NCBI GenBank assembly: GCA_050999155.1
Contig: JBPCPM010000124.1
Span: 1 to 42,968, forward strand
Reading direction: 5' to 3'
From: JBPCPM01 sp050999155
Lineage (GTDB): Bacteria; Actinomycetota; Thermoleophilia; Solirubrobacterales; 70-9
DNA: 42,968 nucleotides
Below, piece by piece: positions 21,998 to 28,463 of the stretch. A program made the position numbers and the translations under genes. The notes under the pieces were generated by a model. That model saw only the letters and a program-made list of their open reading frames with translations. It searched no databases and had not been told where the DNA came from. Within the stretch, counting starts at the first letter, position 1. Each line of letters begins with the position of its first letter.

Positions 21998-22825
21998 ATG
22001 ACTCCTCCAGAAGCTCCGCGCCGTGGCTCCTCCGACGTGCAGGTCTCCCTTTCCGGGGTGGGCGAGCGCGTCCGGCTGATCATCGAGGACGCCGAGCGCT
22101 CCGCCGAGGAGATCCGCAGCGCGTCGGTCAAGGAGGCCCAGTCCTACGTCGCGGGTTCGCAGTCACAGACCGCCGACGAGGCCCGGCAGCGGATCCGCGC
22201 CATCACCGAGGTGAGTAACCAGCTCGCCGAGCGTGCCCAGGGGATCGGCGAGCAGTTCGAGGAACTCCTCGACGCCTTGCAGCAGGTCAAGGCCGAGATC
22301 GCCAAGCTCGCCAACCTGCAGACCAACGCCGACCTCCGCCAGCGCCCGCGGACCGATCTCACCGATCGCGTGCAACGCGCCGCGCAGCAGAACACCGAAC
22401 CCAAGCCGGAGGTCTCCGAGGCCCCTGAGCCGCCCCCCGCCCAGGCCGTGGCGGCCGCCGACCCCGCGCCCGAGGCGCAGTCCGAGGCCCCGCTGGCGGT
22501 CGAGGCAGTCGAGGCCCAGCCGGAGCCAGAGGCCCCGGCCCCGGCCCCGGCCCCGGCCCCGGCCCCGGCCCCGGCCCCGGCCCCCGAGCCCGCGGTTGCC
22601 GAGGAGTCCCAGCGCGGAGCGCCACCGGAGCCTCAGCCCGAACCCGTCGAGCCCGAGCCCGCGGCGAGCGAGCCCCCGCCGGCGGCGCAGAGCGCCGGGG
22701 CGCGTCTGCTCGCCACGCAGCTGGTTGTCGCAGGAACGCCGCGTGACGAGATCGCCGAGCGCCTGCGGTCCGAGTTCGGCATCGCCGACCCCGGGCCGAT
22801 CCTCGACGAGATCCTCGGCTCCTAG
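21998..22825 (+). CDS. coiled-coil protein with Pro-Ala linker and conserved C-terminal module (paralogue 1)
   Basis: 275 residues. Residues 20-115 form a continuous helical coil (VGERVRLIIEDAERSAEEIR, QLAERAQGIGEQFEELLDAL) resembling DivIVA/ATPase-b type coils. Residues 130-230 are Pro, Ala and Glu-rich, including an (AP)n run from a hexanucleotide repeat. The last 42 residues, from ARLLATQLVVAGTPRDEI to GIADPGPILDEILGS, closely match the end of the gene at 23852-24859. No signal peptide or membrane helix is seen, so it is probably cytoplasmic, perhaps a scaffold. Family unknown. The start ATG has GAGG five nt upstream. Confidence 0.8.
   Translation: MTPPEAPRRGSSDVQVSLSGVGERVRLIIEDAERSAEEIRSASVKEAQSYVAGSQSQTADEARQRIRAITEVSNQLAERAQGIGEQFEELLDALQQVKAEIAKLANLQTNADLRQRPRTDLTDRVQRAAQQNTEPKPEVSEAPEPPPAQAVAAADPAPEAQSEAPLAVEAVEAQPEPEAPAPAPAPAPAPAPAPAPEPAVAEESQRGAPPEPQPEPVEPEPAASEPPPAAQSAGARLLATQLVVAGTPRDEIAERLRSEFGIADPGPILDEILGS
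22532..22585 (+). repeat. (GCCCCG)9 hexanucleotide tract
   Basis: About nine perfect copies of GCCCCG lie within the coiled-coil gene and encode alternating Ala-Pro. Because the unit is six bases, slippage would change linker length without shifting frame. Confidence 0.9.
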
Positions 22826-22844
22826 GCCGATCTCGATGGTCCCC

Positions 22845-22890
22845 GCTGCGGGCTACCCGCAGCCGGGGAGGAGAAGCGGTCCCTCCCCGG
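22845..22890 (+). terminator. tandem hairpins after paralogue 1
   Basis: GCTGCGGG-CTA-CCCGCAGC (22845-22863) is followed at once by CCGGGGAGG-(10 nt)-CCTCCCCGG (22863-22890); both stems are perfect. They lie 20 nt after the stop codon. There is no U-tract, but paired strong GC hairpins fit an actinobacterial terminator. Confidence 0.6.
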
Positions 22891-23213
22891 CGGGGTGATC
22901 CACATACGAAGAAGGCTCGTACTACCGAGTGCAAGAACCCGTGCAGTGTGCGAGGATTCGTTCGTTGGCGAATAGATCTCGTTCGGGTATGGACCTTTCG
23001 TCCATGGTGCTGTAGCCTCGGCTACGAGCCGTGGAGTTGTCGGCCACTGGCATCGGGCACCGCCCCCCTTGAACGGACTTGAGGCGGCGGGGCCCACAGC
23101 CGTACAGGACGTACGGTGTGATCGCGATCGGATTCCAATCAAGGGTTGAAAGCGACACGCCGATGAGTCGTTCACGCAGGAGAGTCAAGGAAACAATGGG
23201 ACAGGAGCCCCAA
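22891..23213 (+). other. gene-free, structured stretch before the LPXTG gene
   Basis: I see no credible gene in these 320 bases. Several perfect short inverted repeats occur: ATGGAC-CTTTC-GTCCAT, CGGCT-ACG-AGCCG, and CCGTAC-AGGAC-GTACGG (23100-23116). The base composition is less GC-rich than in the genes. It may be a long 5' leader or promoter/operator region for the surface protein. It matches no riboswitch consensus I know. Leftward ORFs here look like chance. Confidence 0.4.
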
Positions 23214-23597
23214 ATGTCAAGGAAGCCACGTATTTTGCTGTTTCTCACGATCGGCCTGCTGGCCGCGCTGATGGCCGTTCCGGCCCTCGCCGGCGCGCAG
23301 GAGCCGACTGACGAGCAGTACACCGACGATCCCCAGCAGGTCCAGAACCAGGTGGAGCAGGGTGGAACGGCCAACGAAGCCGATCCGCAGGGCGGCGGTA
23401 GCAGCACGTCGGTCGGGAGCGATCCCAGCGGCGAGCCTGCTGGCGGGGTTGCCAGCACGGTCGAAGGCCGTGAGCGCGTCGTCTCAGCCCTGCCGTTCAC
23501 CGGTCTCGACCTGATCGCAATGGTCGTCGCGGCCGTCGTCCTGGTGGGTACCGGTCTGTTGCTCCGACAGCGCCGAGGCGTCGGCTCGGAAGCCTGA
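23214..23597 (+). CDS. LPXTG-type cell-wall anchored surface protein
   Basis: 127 residues from ATG 23214, chosen because AGGAG lies six nt upstream and a signal peptide then starts at once: MSRKPRILLFLTIGLLAALM, ending PALAGAQ. Upstream in-frame ATGs (23163, 23196) would add a basic N-terminus. The mature part is short, acidic and Gly/Ser/Asn-rich with no fold apparent. The C-terminus is a textbook sorting signal: LPFTG, a hydrophobic helix (LIAMVVAAVVLVGTGLLL), then RQRR. Sortase would cleave between T and G and attach it to the wall. A sortase gene lies at 39941-40591. It stands between two coiled-coil paralogues and is followed by a strong terminator. Confidence 0.88.
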   Translation: MSRKPRILLFLTIGLLAALMAVPALAGAQEPTDEQYTDDPQQVQNQVEQGGTANEADPQGGGSSTSVGSDPSGEPAGGVASTVEGRERVVSALPFTGLDLIAMVVAAVVLVGTGLLLRQRRGVGSEA

Positions 23598-23669
23598 CGC
23601 CGCTCTGCGGCGAGCCGGGCCTGCCAGTCCGGCCGCCTGCCTGACTCTCCTGTCTGCATATGTGCGCGC

Positions 23670-23697
23670 ACGGGTCGGCCCACCTGGGCCGGCCCGT
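23670..23697 (+). terminator. terminator after the LPXTG gene
   Basis: ACGGGTCGGCCCA pairs with TGGGCCGGCCCGT across a very small loop (13 bp with one G-U), followed by TTC. It is the strongest hairpin of this region, 73 nt beyond the stop. Confidence 0.7.
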
Positions 23698-23765
23698 TTC
23701 GGCGTTCGTCCTCGTCGGCGGCTGACGGGTAGCGCGAACGCTCACGCGCACGCCGAAGGGTGCGG

Positions 23766-23771
23766 TACTAT
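23766..23771 (+). promoter_or_regulatory. -10 box of the second coiled-coil gene
   Basis: TACTAT stands in GC-rich sequence after the terminator at 23670-23697. It predicts a start near 23778 and a leader of 40-75 nt depending on the start codon used. Confidence 0.4.
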
Positions 23772-23851
23772 CGCCGCCCGTCCGTGGTCTGACCGCTTCT
23801 CGCGGTGGCCATCACGCGGTGTCCAACCAACAGCGGAAAGCGGGATTGTCG

Positions 23852-24859
23852 ATGGAGGAACCGGGCTTGCAGACCGAAGAGCAGACCCGCGAGGCGATGG
23901 TCCGGCACATCCAGCCGATCCTCTCCGCGGCCGAAACCGCCTCGAACGGCATCACCACCGAGGCGCAGGATGACGCCGACCAGCACCTTCACCTGACCCG
24001 GGAGCGCGCCGACGAGGCCGCCGCCGACCGGTTGGAACGGATGACGCGGCTCAGTGACGGCCTCCTCGAGCAGGCCGAGTCGCTCGGGAGGGAGTTCGAG
24101 AGCCTCGCCGGCCAGCTCGGCGGCTCACGTGAGACCTTGCGGGAGATGACCAAGGCGGCACGGCAGGACACGCCTGCGCCCCTCGAGACCCCAGACGCCC
24201 CGGGGAGCCAGCGCACCGGAGGGGAGGAGGGCCTGCGTTCCATGTACGCCGGCGCCTCGAAGATCCGCCGGTCTCCACGGGGCGACCAGCAGGAACTCGA
24301 AGTCGACGAGCAGCCCGCCGACGAGGTGGTAGCGCCCGATATGGCCGAGGAGGCTGCCACCGAGGTTCCCGAGGCCGAGGTCGCCGCGGAGACCGGCGAT
24401 GCGGAGACGGCCGGCGAGGCCCCCGACGGCGAGCAGTCCGCGGGGGAGATCCCCGACGAGCCAGAAGTCGAAGACGAACCGGCCGCCAGGGCCGACGATG
24501 CCCCCGCGGCCGATGCTGAGGCCGTCGTCGAACCGGATGCGCAGGGCGAAGCTGTCGTCGAGGCGACCGCCGACCCCGCGGACGTCGCGCCGGTCGAGGA
24601 GATCCACGAAGCCGACGACGCCGTGGTCGAGGCAGAATCCGGCGATGAGGCCGCAGCGGAGGCCGAGACCCCGGAGCAAGCCCCCGACGCAACGGCGCCC
24701 GACGCGGGCGCGGCAGGCGAACTGCCCTGGAAGGCCCGTCTGCTGGCCATGCAGATGGCCGTGGCCGGCAGCTCGCGCGAGGAGATCGAGGGACGCTTGC
24801 GCGACGAGTTCGAGATCGCCGACCCGAGCGACGTCTTGGACGAATTGCTCGAGTCGTAG
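23852..24859 (+). CDS. coiled-coil, acidic-linker protein with the same C-terminal module (paralogue 2)
   Basis: 335 residues from ATG 23852 (an in-frame GTG at 23819 would add eleven; neither has a strong ribosome site). Residues 10-115 are helical and charged, with ADEAAADRLERMTRLSDGLL and QAESLGREFESLAGQLGGS. Residues 155-290 are an extremely acidic Glu/Asp/Ala linker. The last 42 residues, ARLLAMQMAVAGSSREEIEG through FEIADPSDVLDELLES, align with paralogue 1 without gaps at more than half of the positions. It has no signal peptide or membrane helix. The layout coil, disordered linker, small helical module suggests a scaffold or polar adaptor; this is inferred. It faces the phosphoglycosyltransferase tail to tail. 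Confidence 0.82.
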   Translation: MEEPGLQTEEQTREAMVRHIQPILSAAETASNGITTEAQDDADQHLHLTRERADEAAADRLERMTRLSDGLLEQAESLGREFESLAGQLGGSRETLREMTKAARQDTPAPLETPDAPGSQRTGGEEGLRSMYAGASKIRRSPRGDQQELEVDEQPADEVVAPDMAEEAATEVPEAEVAAETGDAETAGEAPDGEQSAGEIPDEPEVEDEPAARADDAPAADAEAVVEPDAQGEAVVEATADPADVAPVEEIHEADDAVVEAESGDEAAAEAETPEQAPDATAPDAGAAGELPWKARLLAMQMAVAGSSREEIEGRLRDEFEIADPSDVLDELLES

Positions 24860-24919
24860 GGCGGTCCGCGGCCCAGGCACCGGCTACGTCCTCGGCACCG
24901 GACTTGCTTGGCTTCGCGG

Positions 24920-26419
24920 CTATTGGGCGCGGTGGCCGATGGCTATGACCGTGAGGATCATGATCTTCAGGTCCAGCCACAGCGACCAGTTCTCGATGTA
25001 GTAGTTGTCGTGCTCCACGCGGGCGCGAAGGGAGGTGTTGCCGCGCAGGCCCTGGACCTGAGCCCAGCCCGTGATGCCTGAGCGGACACGGTGGCGCTCG
25101 GGGTAGCGGTGGACGGTGGACTCGAAGGACTCCACGAAGGTGGGCCGCTCCGGACGGGGGCCGATGAGGCTCATCTCGCCGCGCAGCACGTTGAACAGCT
25201 GGGGGAGCTCGTCGAGGGAGGTGCGTCGCAGCAGGGCTCCCAGTGCCGACCGCCGGTCGCTTCCCTCGACGCCGCCCGGGCCCAGGCCCTCGAGCGCCGC
25301 CGGGTCCGGTGCCTGCTGCTCGGCGTCCGGGCTCGGCTCGTGCATCGTGCGGAACTTCAGCATGTCGAAAGGCCGGCCGTCCATCCCCGCCCGCTGCTGG
25401 CGGAACAGGATGGGGCGGCCGAGCGAGGCCGCGACCGCGATGGCGAGCGCACCGAGCAGGGGGGAGATGAGCACGATGCCCAGCCCCGAGAGCACCCGGT
25501 CCAGCCCGTACTTGATCGAGACCTGCCATCCCTTCGGGTCCGAAGGATCGACGGTCACCAAGGGCATGCCGCCCAGGCGGTTGAGCGTGATGCGGTCGGG
25601 CATCGCCTCGAAGAGCCGGGGCACGATCGACACGGCCACGCCCATCTGCTGGCAGCTGCGCACCGTTCGGAGCATCACCTCGTGGGGCGCGGTCGAGAAG
25701 GCGACGACCACGTGGCCGATGTCGTACTCGTAGATCACCTGCTCCAGATCCCAGCTGGCACCCAGGACCGGCAATCCCCCAGTCTCCGTGAGCGAGTCGT
25801 CGTCGATCGGGTCGGCGTCGAGGAATCCCACCGGCGCCGTGCCCATGCTCGAGGCCTCCAGGCGCTCGGCGAGCTCCCGGCCGACCGAACCGGCTCCGAC
25901 GATCAACGTCGGGCGGCCCCGCGACCGCCGCCAGGTGGCCAGGAGAACCCGGCCGCCGGTGACGAAGGCGACGGCGAAGACCCACTCGCGTACGGCGAAC
26001 TCGGTGGCTCCGGCGCCGGTGTCGACGAGGATGCGCAGGAAGGCAACCGCCATGGCCGCGATCGCCGTGGTCGCGACGACCGAGCGGACCTCGTCGAGAA
26101 CCTCAATCTTGAGCCGGGGTCGGTACATGCCTGCGGCCGCGAAGGCCGCGACGGAAAGGGCGATGAAGCCGGCGACCCAGGGCAGCGGCTCGGCATCGAG
26201 GCCGGCGCGTTCCGCGCCGACGATTGCGAACGCTGCGGCTGCGACGAGAGCGATGACATCGAACACGAACGCTGCGTGCTCGAGAGGGATGCCCGAGCCG
26301 CCGCGCCGGCGGGAGTCCAGTGGCAGCACCCGGGGCGAGACCGTGCGAGGGGAGATCGCCTCCGGGCGCGATGACGGAGAGACGGGGGGATCCGACACCA
26401 GGGGCTCAGATATGCGCAT
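24920..26419 (-). CDS. polyprenyl-phosphate sugar-1-phosphate transferase (WbaP/EpsE type)
   Basis: 499 residues. Starts exopolysaccharide units by moving a sugar-1-phosphate from a UDP-sugar to undecaprenyl phosphate at the inner membrane face. The N-terminal half has four transmembrane helices (about 50-170) and a CoA_binding_3/NAD-like domain (PTLIVGAGSVGRELAERL). The C-terminal PGT domain has one helix (SGLGIVLISPLLGALAIAVA), FRQQRAGMDGRPFDMLKFRTM, the catalytic Asp-Glu in RRTSLDELPQLFNVLRGEMS, LIGPRPERP and RSGITGWAQVQGLRG. An extra Pro/Gly/Asp-rich loop of about 25 residues follows FRTM. It is probably the first committed enzyme of the polysaccharide made by this region. Confidence 0.94.
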   Translation of the reverse strand: MRISEPLVSDPPVSPSSRPEAISPRTVSPRVLPLDSRRRGGSGIPLEHAAFVFDVIALVAAAAFAIVGAERAGLDAEPLPWVAGFIALSVAAFAAAGMYRPRLKIEVLDEVRSVVATTAIAAMAVAFLRILVDTGAGATEFAVREWVFAVAFVTGGRVLLATWRRSRGRPTLIVGAGSVGRELAERLEASSMGTAPVGFLDADPIDDDSLTETGGLPVLGASWDLEQVIYEYDIGHVVVAFSTAPHEVMLRTVRSCQQMGVAVSIVPRLFEAMPDRITLNRLGGMPLVTVDPSDPKGWQVSIKYGLDRVLSGLGIVLISPLLGALAIAVAASLGRPILFRQQRAGMDGRPFDMLKFRTMHEPSPDAEQQAPDPAALEGLGPGGVEGSDRRSALGALLRRTSLDELPQLFNVLRGEMSLIGPRPERPTFVESFESTVHRYPERHRVRSGITGWAQVQGLRGNTSLRARVEHDNYYIENWSLWLDLKIMILTVIAIGHRAQ

Positions 26420-26597
26420 CGGTCAACAGGACGGGGGCAGGCACGATCACCGACAGTATCGGCGCTATGGCAACAGATCGAAAGGCTTCGGGCAGATCGG
26501 CCACCACCCGGTGGCTGCCGCCTCAGTCCGGCCTGGACGCAAGATCCCCTTCAGGGGCGCGCCCGAGGCGAGCGCAAAGGAATAAGCCCGATCTGCG

Positions 26598-27338
26598 TCA
26601 ACCTCGTCGGCGAACGCCCAGCATCTTGAGCGCGAGCCGGCGCGCCCCGTGGCGGGGAGGCGCCGGTAGCCGAGGCATGGCGTAGCGCTTCCACGGCCCG
26701 GGAGACCAGGCAAAGGCCAGTTCGAATCCGATCTGTTCGGCGGCTGCGCGAACCCGGCGGTCATGGAACCCGAACGGGTAGGCCAAGGTTCGGCACGGCT
26801 TGGCGGTGATCTCCTCGATTCGGCGCTTGCCCTCCCCGAGTTCCCACGCCAGCTGATCGTCGTCGATCAGACGAAGGTCGGGGTGGGTCATCGAATGCGC
26901 CCCGATCTCCATGCCGGCATCTGCCAGTTCGGCCACCTGATCCTTCGTGAGCAACTGCCCCGCAGGGCCGTCCACCAGCCCAAAGCGCTGGCCGAGCAGG
27001 CCGGGACATACGAAGAACGTTCCGCGGACTCCGAGTCGATTCAACAAGGGGGCGGCGACCGTCAGCCCGTCGAGCCAGCCGTCGTCGAAGGTCACGACCG
27101 CGGTGCGGTTGGGAGGGCGACCCGCGCCCGAACGGTCCACAAGCTGATCAGCCGCCAGCAGCCGGTAGCCTCGCCGCCGTAGGTGGACGAGCTGTCGTTC
27201 CAGCAGGGCGGGGGCCGTCACCAGGGCCTGGGGGTCGGATGCCGGGTCCACATCGTTGACGCCGTGGTAGGCGAGCGCGACGGGGGGATTGACGGCTAGC
27301 GCCACGGTCGCACCCCGGCCACGGGCCCCAAACGCCAC
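26598..27338 (-). CDS. NodB-type polysaccharide deacetylase
   Basis: 246 residues with the CE4 fold. VALAYHGVND is strand 1, AVVTFDDGWLDG is motif 1 with the base and metal Asp, GAHSMTHPDL is motif 2 with the metal His pair, and TLAYPFGFHD is motif 3. It removes acetyl groups from N-acetyl sugars of a glycan. The GTG start at 27338 gives no signal peptide, so it may act on lipid-linked intermediates in the cytoplasm or be exported by other means; a later internal start is also possible. It lies 15 bp from, and divergent to, a GT2 gene, too close for two separate full promoters if both outer starts are real. Confidence 0.88.
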   Translation of the reverse strand: MAFGARGRGATVALAVNPPVALAYHGVNDVDPASDPQALVTAPALLERQLVHLRRRGYRLLAADQLVDRSGAGRPPNRTAVVTFDDGWLDGLTVAAPLLNRLGVRGTFFVCPGLLGQRFGLVDGPAGQLLTKDQVAELADAGMEIGAHSMTHPDLRLIDDDQLAWELGEGKRRIEEITAKPCRTLAYPFGFHDRRVRAAAEQIGFELAFAWSPGPWKRYAMPRLPAPPRHGARRLALKMLGVRRRG

Positions 27339-27353
27339 CCAAATACCGTCAAG

Positions 27354-28463
27354 GTGACGCTCGTCTGCGCCGATGGGGCAGTGCGAGTCTTTTTCGAGGA
27401 TCTCTTGGCATCACCCACGGACATCGAACGGCGCGAGGATACGCGCGAGGACGGTCGGCCCACGCTGCTGTCCGTGACCGTGGTGATCCTCGCTTTCAAC
27501 CGCGAACGCGCGGTGGAGGTGACGCTTGAGCGGATCAAGGACCTTCCGGTCGATGAGGTGCTCGTCGTCCAGGGCGGCGACTCCCCGGACGAGACCCAGG
27601 CCCTGGTCGACCGGTTCGGCCCCCGGGCCCGCCTGATCTTCCCCGGCTGGAACACCGGAGTCGGAGGGCGCAACCTGGCGGCCCAGGAGGCGACGGGCGA
27701 CCTGCTGTTGATGCTCGACGACGACTCCTATCCGCTGCCCGGCGCCGTGGAGCGCCTGGTCGACGCCTTCGAGGCCGACCCCCAGCTGGGCTGCGCCGCC
27801 GGCCTGATACGCGACGTCGATTACGAGGGCACCCAGCTCAAAGAGACCGAGCTCGGAACCTTCGACTGGTTCCTTCGCGCCGGCAACACCGGCCCGGTGC
27901 CGACCGAGGGCCTGCCGATCTTCTTCTTCCCCGAAGGCGGCTGCCTGCTGCGGCGCGACGCGTTCCTGGAGGTCGGTGGCTGGTTCGACCCGTACTTCTT
28001 TACGGTCAGCGAAGTCGACCTCGCCACCCGGCTCATCGGAGCCGGATGGGAGGTGCGCTACTTCCCTCAGGCCGTCTTCGAGCATCTCAAGGAGTCCACG
28101 AGCCGGATGACCAGCACCCGGGTGCTGCACCACCGGGTACGCAACCAGATCTGGTACTTCTGGCGGCACTTCCCCACCCGCATGGCGGCCTGGAGGATCC
28201 CGGTCTATCTCGGATTCGACTTCCTCGAGTGCGTCTATCGCGGCGGGCCCCGCACCGGGGCCACCGCGTGGTGGAAGGGGATCGCCGACTCTTGGCGCCT
28301 ACGCGGGCGGGTGCGCGGCACCCGCAAGCCGCTGACCGTCGCGGCCGTGCGCCGGGCGGAGATGAACCGACTGCATCTGCACCTGGTGCTCTACAGCCGC
28401 CAGGTCGCCCGCCGGCTGGTGCCGTTCCTGCGCGAGCTCCTGCGCGGCCGTTACCGCCGGTAG
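27354..28463 (+). CDS. GT2 family glycosyltransferase
   Basis: 369 residues from the outermost GTG. SVTVVILAFNRERAVEVTLE opens the GT-A fold, with the acidic metal site LLLMLDDDSYPLPG and FFFPEGGCLLRRDAFLEVGG plus SEVDLATRLIGAGWEV downstream, as in rhamnosyl- and other inverting GT2 enzymes. The first 38 residues are not conserved-looking. GTG 27381, behind GATGGGG, or TTG 27405, behind GAGG, may be the true start, which would also free space for a promoter towards the deacetylase. There is no transmembrane helix. The acceptor and donor sugars cannot be told. Its end overlaps the convergent hydrolase gene by 13 nt. Confidence 0.9.
   Translation: MTLVCADGAVRVFFEDLLASPTDIERREDTREDGRPTLLSVTVVILAFNRERAVEVTLERIKDLPVDEVLVVQGGDSPDETQALVDRFGPRARLIFPGWNTGVGGRNLAAQEATGDLLLMLDDDSYPLPGAVERLVDAFEADPQLGCAAGLIRDVDYEGTQLKETELGTFDWFLRAGNTGPVPTEGLPIFFFPEGGCLLRRDAFLEVGGWFDPYFFTVSEVDLATRLIGAGWEVRYFPQAVFEHLKESTSRMTSTRVLHHRVRNQIWYFWRHFPTRMAAWRIPVYLGFDFLECVYRGGPRTGATAWWKGIADSWRLRGRVRGTRKPLTVAAVRRAEMNRLHLHLVLYSRQVARRLVPFLRELLRGRYRR

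Noticed and set aside
22532..22585. CRISPR-like array
   Set aside because: A contiguous hexamer repeat without spacers, in frame inside a gene. No CRISPR array or cas gene was seen anywhere in the window.
22922..23683. 253-codon minus-strand frame over the LPXTG gene
   Set aside because: The plus-strand protein has a ribosome site, signal peptide and sorting signal. The minus frame shows no domain and crosses a terminator.
25091..26374. 427-codon plus-strand frame
   Set aside because: Antisense to the clearly conserved phosphoglycosyltransferase.
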